Origin: Nonomuraea endophytica
GTDB taxonomy: Bacteria; Actinomycetota; Actinomycetes; Streptosporangiales; Streptosporangiaceae
Direction: 5' to 3'
Assembly: GCF_014203235.1 (NCBI RefSeq)
Contig: NZ_JACHIN010000029.1
Coordinates: 1 to 54,757 of the forward strand
DNA: 54,757 nt
Shown here: in pieces, positions 16,689 to 25,167 of the stretch
How positions within the stretch are numbered: the first letter of the stretch is position 1
Layout: the number at the start of each line of letters is the position of its first letter
Translations under genes and position numbers: made by a program
The notes under the pieces: generated by a model
The model's input: the letters and a program-made list of their open reading frames with translations, nothing else
Database searches by the model: none
Told to the model about the DNA's origin: nothing

Positions 16689-19253
16689 TCAGGAGGCGGC
16701 GGCGTCCGTGGCCCGGTTGCGCAGCGCGCGCCGGACCCCGTCCTCACCTTCCAGGATCATGCGGCGCAGTGCCTGCGGAACGTCGCCCCCGGCCAGGTAG
16801 GCCTGGGCGGCGTCCAGCGTCTCCTGCTCCACCTGCAGCGCGGGGAAGCAGCCCACAGCGAAGCCCTGCGCGACGTCGAAGCTCCACTCCTTGTAGACGC
16901 GGCCGACCTCGGCGAAGTACTTCTCCCTGAACGGCGCGAGCAGCTCGGGGTGGTGCGGGTCCTGGAACCCGCCGACCGTCGTGCGGAAGACGGCGTTGGC
17001 CAGCTCCCCGCCGACGATCGCGGTCCATGCGGCCTGCTTGGCCTCGGGCGTGGGGATCGCCGCCCGGCACAGCGCCGCCGAGCGCTCGCCGGTCGCGGTG
17101 GCGTCGCGCTCGAGTTCGGCGGCGATGTCCGCCTCGCCCAGCCGCCCGCCGGACACCAGCGCGTGGATGAGCGTCCAGCGCAGGTCCGCGTCGACGGTCA
17201 GTCCATCCGGTACGGCGGAGCCGTCCACGATGCCCGCCAGCACGTCCAGGTCGCCCGCGCCGACGGCGACGCCGGCGAAGGCCTGGACGTAGGCCAGCTG
17301 GTAGTCCGAGCCCGCCTCGGCCCCGGCGATGAGCTCACGCGCCATCGTGGCCAGCCGGGCCAGGCCCTCGGGCCGCCAGGCCGGGTCGGCGTACTGCTGG
17401 ACGGCCAGGCGCGCCTGCCGCAGCACCGTTTGCAGGACCGTGAGGTCTTTGACCGTGCCGCCGCCGGAGACGACCAGCCTGACGTAGTCGCGCGTGGACA
17501 TCTCGCCGTCGCGCGTCATGTCCCAGGCGGCCGACCAGCACAGCGCGCGCGGCAGCGAGTCCGCGAACTTCGTGATGCCGCCGTCGACCAGCGTGCGCAG
17601 CGACCGCTCGTCCAGGCGGATCTTGGCGTACGTCAGGTCGTCGTCGTTGACCAGCACCAGGTCCGGCTGCTGCTCGCCGACCAGGTCGGCCACCGCGGTA
17701 CGCGCGCCGACGACATCCAGCTCGACCCGCTTGGTCCGGGTCAGCACGCCGTCCACCAGCGAGTACAGGCCGATCGCGACCCGGTGCGAGCGCAGCGTCG
17801 GGTAGTCGGCCGGAGCCTCCTGCAGCACCTCGAAGCTCTCGAACCGGCCGTCGGCCGACACCGTGAACGAGGGGCGCAGCGTGTTGACCCAGGAGGTCTC
17901 CAGCCACTCCTTCGACCACGACGACAGGTCACGGCCCGAGGTGCGCTCCAGGGCGCCCAGCAGGTCCTTGAGCTCGGTGTTGCCCCAGGCGTGGTCCTTG
18001 AAGTAGTCGCGGACCCCGGCCAGGAAGTTGTCCAGGCCGACGTAGGCGACCAGCTGCTTGAGCACCGAGGCGCCCTTGGCGTAGGTGATGCCGTCGAAGT
18101 TGACCTCGACCGCCTGCATGTCGACGATGTCGGCGGCGATCGGGTGGGTGCTCGGCAGCTGGTCCTGGCGGTAGGCCCAGGACTTCTCCACGTTCGCGAA
18201 CGTCGTCCACGCGCCCTGGCCCCAGCGGGTGGCCTCGGCCTGGCACAGCACGGACATGTAGGTGGCGAACGACTCGTTCAGCCACAGGTCATCCCACCAG
18301 CGCATGGTGACCAGGTCACCGAACCACATGTGCGCCATCTCGTGCAGGATCGTCTCGGCGCGGCGCTCGACCACGGCGTCGGTGACGCGGGACCGGAAGA
18401 CATAGTCCTCCAGGAACGTCACGCAGCCCGCGTTCTCCATCGCGCCGGCGTTGAACTCCGGCACGAAGAGCTGGTCGTACTTGCCGAACGGGTAGCGGAC
18501 CCCGAACACCTTGTGGAAGAAGTCGAAGCCCTGCCGGGTGACCTCGAGGATGTTGTCGGCGTCGAGGTGCTCGGCCAGCGAGGCCCGGCAGTAGACGCCC
18601 AGGGGGATGCCGTCGTGCTCGGAGGTGACCTTGTGGTAAGGCCCCGCCACCAGTGCCGTGATGTAGGTGGACATGACGGCCGTGGCGGGGAACGTCCACT
18701 TGTTGTCCGCGTGGACGCTGCCGTGCTTGCCGCCCTCCTGGGGCAGCGGCTCGACGCTGTCCGCGGCTGCGTTGGAGACGACCTCCCAGTCGGCCGGCGC
18801 CAGCACGGTCAGCTGGAAGGTGGCCTTCAGGTCGGGCTGGTCGAAGCAGGCGTACATCCGGTGCGCGTCGGCGGTCTCGAACTGGCTGTGCAGGTAGACC
18901 TTCTGGTCGACCGGGTCGACGAACCGGTGCAGGCCCTCGCCTGAGCGCGTGTAGGTGCAGTCGGCGTCGATGCGCAGCTCGTTGCTCTCGGCCAGGCCGT
19001 CGAGCGGGAAGCGCCCCTTCTCCGCGTCATAGGCGGCGGCGTCGAGGTCGACGCCGTTCAGCGTCACCTGGCGCACGCGCGCGTCGTGCAGGTCGATGAA
19101 CGTCGAGGCGCCCGGCTGCGCGTTGAAGCGGACGGTCGTCACGCTCTCGAATCGTTCTTCGCCTTCGGTCAGGTCGAGCGCGACCTCGTACGATTCGACC
19201 TTGAGCAGCCGGGCGCGCTCGCGTGCTTCGTCCCGGGTAAGGTTCCCTGCCAA
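16689..19253 (-). CDS. pepN: Aminopeptidase N (M1 family)
   Basis: 854 aa zinc aminopeptidase. GAMENAG exopeptidase motif near residues 268-274; zinc site HEMAH near 304-308 with the downstream Glu in NESFATY. The C-terminal half is the helical ERAP1-like domain. It removes N-terminal residues from peptides in the cytoplasm; no signal peptide. The start is TTG at 19253 with AAGGAG six bases before it; the sequence LAGNLTRDEA matches the usual actinobacterial N-terminus. Monocistronic, with its own terminator, and divergent from the nitroreductase-like gene. Confidence 0.95.
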   Translation of the reverse strand: MAGNLTRDEARERARLLKVESYEVALDLTEGEERFESVTTVRFNAQPGASTFIDLHDARVRQVTLNGVDLDAAAYDAEKGRFPLDGLAESNELRIDADCTYTRSGEGLHRFVDPVDQKVYLHSQFETADAHRMYACFDQPDLKATFQLTVLAPADWEVVSNAAADSVEPLPQEGGKHGSVHADNKWTFPATAVMSTYITALVAGPYHKVTSEHDGIPLGVYCRASLAEHLDADNILEVTRQGFDFFHKVFGVRYPFGKYDQLFVPEFNAGAMENAGCVTFLEDYVFRSRVTDAVVERRAETILHEMAHMWFGDLVTMRWWDDLWLNESFATYMSVLCQAEATRWGQGAWTTFANVEKSWAYRQDQLPSTHPIAADIVDMQAVEVNFDGITYAKGASVLKQLVAYVGLDNFLAGVRDYFKDHAWGNTELKDLLGALERTSGRDLSSWSKEWLETSWVNTLRPSFTVSADGRFESFEVLQEAPADYPTLRSHRVAIGLYSLVDGVLTRTKRVELDVVGARTAVADLVGEQQPDLVLVNDDDLTYAKIRLDERSLRTLVDGGITKFADSLPRALCWSAAWDMTRDGEMSTRDYVRLVVSGGGTVKDLTVLQTVLRQARLAVQQYADPAWRPEGLARLATMARELIAGAEAGSDYQLAYVQAFAGVAVGAGDLDVLAGIVDGSAVPDGLTVDADLRWTLIHALVSGGRLGEADIAAELERDATATGERSAALCRAAIPTPEAKQAAWTAIVGGELANAVFRTTVGGFQDPHHPELLAPFREKYFAEVGRVYKEWSFDVAQGFAVGCFPALQVEQETLDAAQAYLAGGDVPQALRRMILEGEDGVRRALRNRATDAAAS

Positions 19254-19344
19254 GTTCCGCTCCTTCTACACCACTTCATCGGGGTTTGCCGGAATCTTCC
19301 CATGATGGGAATAGCCTTCATTCCACTCCAGGTTATGACCCTGC

Positions 19345-19965
19345 GTGACTGAGAAGACTCCTGTAGATCTCTGGTTCGATCCTTTCTGCCCCTACGCGTG
19401 GGTCACCTCCCGCTGGCTCATCGAGGTGGAGCAGGTCCGGCCCATCGAGATCCGCTGGCACATCATGAGCCTCAACGTGCTGAACGAGGGCAAAGATGTG
19501 TCCGAGGCCTACCGCGAGCAGATCGCGCGGGCCATCGAGCCGGTCCGTGTCGTCGCCGCGGCCAGGCAGAAGTACGGCGAGGCCGCCGTCGGCCCCCTGT
19601 ACACCGAACTCGGCACCCGGCTGCACAACGAGCGCGGCATCAAGCGCCTCGGCAAGCTGCGCGAACTTGTCGAATCCGCGCTGACCGCCGCCGGCCTTGA
19701 CCCCGAACTCGCCGCCGCCATGAACTCCGAGGAGTACGACGACGACGTGCGCGCCTCCCACAACGAGGGCATCGGGCTGGTCGGCCAGGAAGTCGGCACC
19801 CCGGTCATCCGCGCCGGCGCCAACGCCTTCTTCGGACCCGTCATCACCTCCATCCCGCGCGGGGAGGACGCCGGCCGGCTTTGGGACGGCGTGCAACTCG
19901 TGACCGGGTTCGGGGACTTCTTCGAGCTCAAGCGCACGCGTACCAAGGAGCCGGTATTCGGGTAG
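19345..19965 (+). CDS. DsbA-fold protein, mycothiol-dependent nitroreductase (Rv2466c) family
   Basis: 206 aa. The opening DLWFDPFCPYAWVTSRW, the MSLNVLNE segment, GTPVI with its cis-proline, and the C-terminal FFELKRTRT closely follow the mycobacterial Rv2466c family, which uses mycothiol for reduction. The active site reads C-P-Y-A, so there is a single cysteine and no resolving partner in the motif; no other cysteine is visible in the protein. This suits a glutaredoxin-like monothiol mechanism with mycothiol. GTG start. Ten bp upstream of the DUF2254 gene, probably one transcript. Confidence 0.85.
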   Translation: MTEKTPVDLWFDPFCPYAWVTSRWLIEVEQVRPIEIRWHIMSLNVLNEGKDVSEAYREQIARAIEPVRVVAAARQKYGEAAVGPLYTELGTRLHNERGIKRLGKLRELVESALTAAGLDPELAAAMNSEEYDDDVRASHNEGIGLVGQEVGTPVIRAGANAFFGPVITSIPRGEDAGRLWDGVQLVTGFGDFFELKRTRTKEPVFG

Positions 19966-19975
19966 AACCCCCTGC

Positions 19976-21316
19976 GTGGGACGGTTCGGGGGAATCGGCG
20001 CCTACCTCTCGCTGAAGCCGCGTGGGGAGCGCCTGCGGGACACGATCTGGTTCGTGCCGCTGCTGATGATGTCCGGCGCCTACCTCGGCGCGTACGCGGT
20101 CGAGGAACTGCAGGTGGCGCTGGAACGCAGCACGGCCGCGCAGGCGCTCCTGGAGGAGTTCGAGCTTCATCAGTTCACCCTGCCCGCCAACGCCACGACC
20201 CTCAGCGACCTGAAGGAGGGCGTGAAGGGCAGCCTCTCGACCCTGACCGGCGCGCTGATCAGCTCCATCACGCTGCTGATCTCGCTCACGCTGGTCGCCG
20301 TCCAGCTCGCCTCATCCCAGCTCGGCCCGCGCCTGATCGGCGACTTCCTGCGCAACCGGGTCGTCCAGGTCACCATCGGGCTGTTCCTCGGCACCTGGAT
20401 CTTCGGCAACCGCACCACCAGCTCCATGAGCCGCGACGTCGTCATCCCGTCGCTCGGCCTGTTCGCCACCCAGCTGCTCACCGGCGCCTGCCTGGTGATG
20501 CTCGTGCTGTTCGTCCAGGCGGTCGTCAGCGAGGTCCGCATCCCCGTCGTCCTGCCCCGGCTGGTACGCGAGGTCGACTGGCTGCTCCACCGCGACTTCG
20601 AAGGCGCCCCCGCCGACCCGCCCGCCGGGGACGGCAGCGCGATCCTGGCCGCCCGCTCCGGCTACCTGGACCTCGTCCACGACCGCCCGATCGTGCGGTG
20701 GGCGGTACGCCGCGACACGGTCGTCACACTCGTCCACCTGCCCGGCACCTTCGTCATCCAGGGCACGCCCGTGGCCGTCACCTCCACCCCCGTCACCCTG
20801 ACCCGCCGCGACCTGCGGCGGATGGACCGCTGGATCACCCTGTGCCCGCTGCCCCGCACCGGCTCCACCGTCGTCGGGCCGGTCAACCGGATCGTGGAGA
20901 TCGCCCTGCGGGCGCTGTCCCGCGCCATCAACGACACCAACACCGGGCTTGCCTGCGTCGAATGGCTCGGCGAGGCCTTCCGCCGGCTCATCCCGATCCC
21001 GGCCGAACCCGAAGGCCGCACCGACCGGCGCGGACGGGTACGCCTGGTCACCTGGCGCACCGACACCGCCAGGCTGGCCGAGCACGCCTTCGGGATGATC
21101 CGGGTGTCGGCCAGGGACAACCCCGTGGTGCTGGTGCGAATCCTGCGAGTTTTCCAGGATCTCGGACATCTGCCGCTTTCCCCGGCGCTTCGCCGTACGC
21201 TGCTGGAAGAAGGTGACAGGGTCCTGGCCACGGCCCGCACTCACGTCCAGCCGGAATGCGACGTGCGCGCGGTGGAGCAGGCCCACCACGTGATGTGCCA
21301 AGCCCTCGCAATGTGA
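19976..21316 (+). CDS. DUF2254 predicted membrane protein
   Basis: 446 aa. Four hydrophobic helices in the first ~190 residues (IWFVPLLMMSGAYLGAYAVEE; ALISSITLLISLTLVAVQLAS; VTIGLFLGTWIFGN; LLTGACLVMLVLFVQAVV), then a soluble region with the family hallmark RALSRAINDTNTG near residue 310. The family is widespread and uncharacterised; a channel-like role has been speculated but nothing here proves it. GTG start, 10 bp after the nitroreductase stop. Confidence 0.85.
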   Translation: MGRFGGIGAYLSLKPRGERLRDTIWFVPLLMMSGAYLGAYAVEELQVALERSTAAQALLEEFELHQFTLPANATTLSDLKEGVKGSLSTLTGALISSITLLISLTLVAVQLASSQLGPRLIGDFLRNRVVQVTIGLFLGTWIFGNRTTSSMSRDVVIPSLGLFATQLLTGACLVMLVLFVQAVVSEVRIPVVLPRLVREVDWLLHRDFEGAPADPPAGDGSAILAARSGYLDLVHDRPIVRWAVRRDTVVTLVHLPGTFVIQGTPVAVTSTPVTLTRRDLRRMDRWITLCPLPRTGSTVVGPVNRIVEIALRALSRAINDTNTGLACVEWLGEAFRRLIPIPAEPEGRTDRRGRVRLVTWRTDTARLAEHAFGMIRVSARDNPVVLVRILRVFQDLGHLPLSPALRRTLLEEGDRVLATARTHVQPECDVRAVEQAHHVMCQALAM

Positions 21317-21341
21317 CGGCCGGCGCGCGAGGATGGGGGCT

Positions 21342-22745
21342 ATGCGTCAGCTCTATATCGGCGGTGCCTGGACCGCTTCCGCGTCGGGAGAGGCGATCGA
21401 CGTCGTCAATCCCGCGACAGAGGAGATCATCGATCGGGTGCCGGCGGGCGCTCCCGACGACGTCGAGGCCGCCGTCAGAGCCGCACGCGCCGCCTTCCCC
21501 TCCTGGTCGGCGACCGACGGCGGCGAGCGCGGCAAACTGCTGGCCGCCGCCGCCGACCTGCTGACCGAGCGCGCCGGGGAGATCGCCCAGACCATCGCCA
21601 CCGACATGGGCGCGCCGCTCGGCTTCGCCCTGAAGGTGCAGACGCTGATGCCGGCGGGCGTCCTGGCCGGTTACGCCGAACTGGCCGAAACCCACCCGCG
21701 CGAGCAGCGCGTGGCCAACTCCCTGATCGTCAAGGAGCCCGTAGGGGTCGTGGCCGCCATCACCCCGTGGAACTACCCGCTCCACCAGATCATCTGCAAG
21801 GTGGCTCCGGCCCTGGCAGCGGGCTGCACGGTAGTCCTGAAGCCCAGCGAGGTCGCCCCGCTGGCGGCATACGCGCTGGCCGACGTCTTCCACGCCGTTG
21901 GCCTGCCGCCGGGCGTCTTCAACCTGGTCAGCGGCCGCGGCCCGGTCGTCGGCGAGGCCATGGCAACCCACCCCGAGGTGGACCTGGTCTCCTTCACCGG
22001 CTCCACCGCCGCCGGCCGCCGCGTGGCCTCCCTGGCCGCCGAGACGGTCAAGCGGGTCGCGCTGGAACTGGGCGGCAAGTCCGCCAACATCATCCTCCCC
22101 GACGCCGACCTGCAGGTGGCGGTGAAGGTAGGCGTGGCCAACTGCTTCGTCAACTCCGGCCAGACCTGCTCGGCATGGACCCGCATGCTCGTCCACCGCG
22201 ACCAGTACGACGAGGCGGTGCACCTGGCGACAGAGGCCGCCGGCAAATACACGGTCGGCGACCCCTTCGACGAGACCAGCCGCCTGGGCCCCCTCGTCTC
22301 GGCCGCCCAGCGCGACCGCGTCGTCCACTACATCAACCGAGGCCAGGAAGAAGGCGCCCGCCTGGTACACGGCGGCACCGACTCCCCCCACCCCAGAGGC
22401 TTCTACGTGACGCCCACGATCTTCGCCGCGGTGTCGCCCGGGATGACGATCGAGCAGGAGGAGATCTTCGGCCCGGTCCTGTCGATCATCCCGTACCTGT
22501 CGGAAGACGAAGCCGTCCAGATAGCCGACGGCACCAAGTACGGCCTGTCCGGCGCGGTATGGGCCGGCACCGAAGACCGCGCGCTAGCGGTGGCCCGCCG
22601 CCTCCGCACCGGCCAGGTAGCCATCAACGGAGGCTCCTTCAACCCCCAGGCCCCGTTCGGCGGCTACAAACAATCCGGAATCGGCCGAGAAATGGGCGAA
22701 CTCGGCCTGGACGAGTACCTGGAAACCAAGAGTCTCCAACTCTGA
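21342..22745 (+). CDS. Aldehyde dehydrogenase (NAD(P)-dependent)
   Basis: 467 aa, full-length ALDH superfamily. Rossmann binding region PWNYPL and KPSEVAP, catalytic Glu in LELGGK, and nucleophile Cys276 in GQTCSA. It oxidises an aldehyde to the acid; the substrate is not evident. The ATG at 21342 is preferred over one nine bases earlier because GAGG and a G run then serve as ribosome site. No obvious operon partner follows; next comes the inverted repeat element. Confidence 0.93.
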   Translation: MRQLYIGGAWTASASGEAIDVVNPATEEIIDRVPAGAPDDVEAAVRAARAAFPSWSATDGGERGKLLAAAADLLTERAGEIAQTIATDMGAPLGFALKVQTLMPAGVLAGYAELAETHPREQRVANSLIVKEPVGVVAAITPWNYPLHQIICKVAPALAAGCTVVLKPSEVAPLAAYALADVFHAVGLPPGVFNLVSGRGPVVGEAMATHPEVDLVSFTGSTAAGRRVASLAAETVKRVALELGGKSANIILPDADLQVAVKVGVANCFVNSGQTCSAWTRMLVHRDQYDEAVHLATEAAGKYTVGDPFDETSRLGPLVSAAQRDRVVHYINRGQEEGARLVHGGTDSPHPRGFYVTPTIFAAVSPGMTIEQEEIFGPVLSIIPYLSEDEAVQIADGTKYGLSGAVWAGTEDRALAVARRLRTGQVAINGGSFNPQAPFGGYKQSGIGREMGELGLDEYLETKSLQL

Positions 22746-22840
22746 CCCACCACCCACCCGCCCTACCGCGGCAAACGCCGACAGCGCCCTACGGGGCACA
22801 GCCCCCGTGAGCGCGACGATGCGGCAGCACCTCACAGTGC

Positions 22841-23080
22841 GGCACCCCGACGCTTTTCCCGGCGCCGCGCGGTGGGGTGTGGGTCGGCGGTGTTCGGCGC
22901 CGTGTTACGGCGGGCGGGGTGGGGCACGGCGGGTGGGCAAGGGCGGAGTTGTTACGGCGGGACACCCCGTGAGCCCTCACGACCATCGCTCGACAGAGCC
23001 CGGCCCACGACGGAGGGGCGGGCAAGCCAGGCTCCGCCGTAACACAGCAAAGGCCCTTAATGCAGCAAAAGGCCCGTAAC
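22841..23080. repeat. Inverted repeat element, copy A (about 240 bp)
   Basis: Near-identical (about six differences over ~237 bp) to the reverse complement of 24699-24942. It contains several GTTACGGCGG words and their complements, so each copy can fold into nested hairpins. It fills the gap between the ALDH and rpiB genes; 22746-22840 to its left holds nothing recognisable. An open frame runs through both copies, but substitutions are not biased to silent sites and no ribosome site precedes it, so it is treated as non-coding. Origin may be a MITE-like or REP-like element. Confidence 0.85.
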
Positions 23081-23095
23081 GCAGAAAAAGGACCT

Positions 23096-23572
23096 TTAGG
23101 AGATCTCGGGGAGCGCCGGCAGCTGGCCGATGGTTTCGTAGGTTTCGAGTTGGGCGATGCGGCGGCTGTGGCGCTCGGCGCCGCTGAAGGTGGTGGTGAG
23201 GAAGACCTCGACGAACCGGGTCGCCTCCTCCGCGGTGTGCATGCGCGCCCCCACGCTGACCACGTTGGCGTTGTTGTGTTCGCGGGCGAGCTGGGCCGTC
23301 TCCTCGCTCCATGCCAGCGCCGCGCGGATGCCGCGGACCTTGTTGGCCGCGATCTGCTCCCCGTTGCCGGAACCGCCGATGACGATGCCCAGGCTGCCCG
23401 GGTCGCCGGCCACGCCCTCGGCCGCGCGCAGGCAGAACGCCGGGTAGTCGTCCTCCGCGTCGTAGACGGCGGGGCCGCAGTCGATGACCTCGTGGCCCGT
23501 GTCCTTCAGCCAGGACACCAGGTGGTTCTTCAGCTCATAGCCGGCATGGTCGGCACCGATGTAGACACGCAC
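23096..23572 (-). CDS. rpiB: Ribose-5-phosphate isomerase B
   Basis: 158 aa. DHAG near residue 9 gives the phosphate-binding and catalytic region. GGSGNGEQIAANKV carries the Glu used as base in mycobacterial RpiB; the Cys of E. coli-type enzymes is absent. AREHNNANVVSVGARM and the C-terminal RRI segment match the actinobacterial subtype. It interconverts ribose-5-phosphate and ribulose-5-phosphate in the pentose phosphate pathway. GTG at 23572 with GGAAG nine bases upstream is preferred over a GTG six codons earlier. It ends 15 bp from repeat copy A. Confidence 0.93.
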   Translation of the reverse strand: MRVYIGADHAGYELKNHLVSWLKDTGHEVIDCGPAVYDAEDDYPAFCLRAAEGVAGDPGSLGIVIGGSGNGEQIAANKVRGIRAALAWSEETAQLAREHNNANVVSVGARMHTAEEATRFVEVFLTTTFSGAERHSRRIAQLETYETIGQLPALPEIS

Positions 23573-23672
23573 CGGACCAGTCTTCCACACGGTCCGCCAC
23601 GGCAGGCCGCACCTGACCGCGCGCTGGCTAAGGTAATCAGCGTTCGTCTACGGCAACCCTTACGGAGCATCC

Positions 23673-24158
23673 ATGCGTGAGATCCGCGTGATCGGCGACC
23701 CCGTCCTGCGCACACCGGCCGAGCCGGTCGCCGACTTCGACAAGGAGTTGCGCAAGCTGATCGACGAGATGTTCCAGGCGATGTACGCGGTGGACGGCGT
23801 GGGCCTGGCCGGTCCGCAGATCGGGGTGTCGCGGCGGCTGTTCGTGTACGACATCAGCGGACGCAAGGGCCACGTGCTCAACCCGGTGCTGACCGTGGAC
23901 GATCCCGCCCCGGTCATCGACGAGGAGGGCTGCCTGTCGGTGCCCGACCGCACGACCGGCAAGCCCCAGTACGCCCAGACCCCGCGCGCCGCCGGCGTCA
24001 CCATCGAGGGACTCGACCGGCTCGGCCGCCCGCTGCGCGTCAAGGCCCGCGGCTCCCTGGCCCGCTGTTTCCAGCACGAGACGGACCATCTGGACGGCAA
24101 GTTGTACATCGACCATCTGACCAAGGAAGCCGCCCGCAAGATCATGCTGCGGGCGTAG
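23673..24158 (+). CDS. def: Peptide deformylase
   Basis: 161 aa. All three motifs are present: GVGLAGPQIG (residues 42-51, Gly in place of the usual second Ala), EGCLS with metal ligand Cys87, and QHETDHLDG with His135, Glu136 and His139. It removes the formyl group from nascent N-terminal methionine. Divergent from rpiB and followed 10 bp later by the SDR remnant, likely one transcript. Confidence 0.95.
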   Translation: MREIRVIGDPVLRTPAEPVADFDKELRKLIDEMFQAMYAVDGVGLAGPQIGVSRRLFVYDISGRKGHVLNPVLTVDDPAPVIDEEGCLSVPDRTTGKPQYAQTPRAAGVTIEGLDRLGRPLRVKARGSLARCFQHETDHLDGKLYIDHLTKEAARKIMLRA

Positions 24159-24168
24159 GTTTGGTCCT

Positions 24169-24678
24169 ATGACTGATCTTTCGGGCAAAGGAGCATGGGT
24201 AACAGGCGGTTCGCGTGGCATCGGCCGGGCCGTCGTCGAACGCCTCGCCGCCGACGGCGCCCAGGTCGTCTTCACCTACCGCAGCGACGCGGCCGCCGCC
24301 CGAGAGGTGTCCGAGTCGACCGGCGCCCACGCCATCCAGGCCGACCAGGGCGCCCGCGCCGACCTCGACCGGCTGTTCGCCGAAGCCGAGACGATCCTGC
24401 CCGGCCTCGACATCCTCGTGAACAACGCCGCCGAAAGCACCCCCACCCTCATCGCCGACATCGACGACGAGACGTTCGACCGCGTCTTCAACGTCAACGC
24501 CAAGGCCACCTTCCTCGCCATCCCATGGGCCGCGCGCGTCATGCGCGACGGCGGCCGGATCATCAACCTCTCCACCCTCAACACCGCCATGCCCGCCCCC
24601 GGCCTCACCTTGTACGCGGGGAGCAAGGCGGCGGTGGAGGCCAAAACCCTCCTCGCCACGGGGGGACTTTTCCTATAG
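24169..24678 (+). pseudogene. Truncated short-chain dehydrogenase/reductase
   Basis: The 169-aa frame keeps the NADP-binding TGGSRGIG, the NNAAE motif, and YAGSK with catalytic Tyr and Lys. Soon after, the homology stops (AVEAKTLLATGGLFL then stop), removing the C-terminal ~75 residues that usually form the last strand and substrate loop. The break is about 50 bp before repeat copy B. No continuation is found in any frame beyond the repeat. Probably an inactivated gene; a functional short form is less likely. Confidence 0.75.
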
Positions 24679-24698
24679 GTCTGTATGGGCCTGTTGGT

Positions 24699-24942
24699 GT
24701 TACGGGCCTTTTGCTGCGTTAAGGGCCTTTGCTGTGTTACGGCGGAGCCTGGCTTGCCCGCCCCTCCGTCGTGGGCCGGGCTCTGTCGAGCGATGGTCGT
24801 GAGGGCTCACGGGGTGCCCCGCCGTAACAACTCCGCCCTTGCCCACCCGCCGTGCCCCACCCCGCCCGCCGTAACACGGCGCCGAACGCCACCGACCCAC
24901 ACCCCACCGCGCGGCGCCGGGGAAACCGTCGGGGTGCGCCGC
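24699..24942. repeat. Inverted repeat element, copy B
   Basis: Reverse-complement partner of copy A. Together they bracket a ~1.6-kb segment carrying rpiB, def and the SDR remnant. Shared boundaries run from GTTACGGGCC at the inner edge to CGTCGGGGTG at the outer edge. No transposase, terminal inverted repeats or clear target duplication are visible. Confidence 0.85.
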
Positions 24943-25167
24943 TGTAGGTCCCTGACCCGCGGTTCGTCGCGGGTACCGGGACAAGCGTGGGGGTTAGTGG
25001 GGGTGGGGGGTGGGGCGTTTGGGGTCGCGGCGGGGGGTTTCGTCGCGTAGGGGGCGGCGGTCGGCGGTTTCCTGTTGTTCCGTGGTCGGCCGTGACACGT
25101 CTCGCGCGCGCATCGCGGTGATCGCGGTTATTTGCAGGCTCTGCAGTGCCATGCCCCCGACACTACG
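24943..25167. other. Intergenic G-rich region
   Basis: No gene seen. On the plus strand 24989-25024 has at least five G-runs of four to six bases separated by short loops, a potential G-quadruplex, followed by more G-rich DNA. It lies beyond the stop of the leftward acetyltransferase gene and could contribute to transcript ending; no conventional terminator hairpin is obvious. Confidence 0.5.

Noticed and set aside
22807..23079. Small protein gene inside the inverted repeat (also in copy B)
   Set aside because: No ribosome site, no family, and differences between copies are not biased to silent positions; explained by the repeat.
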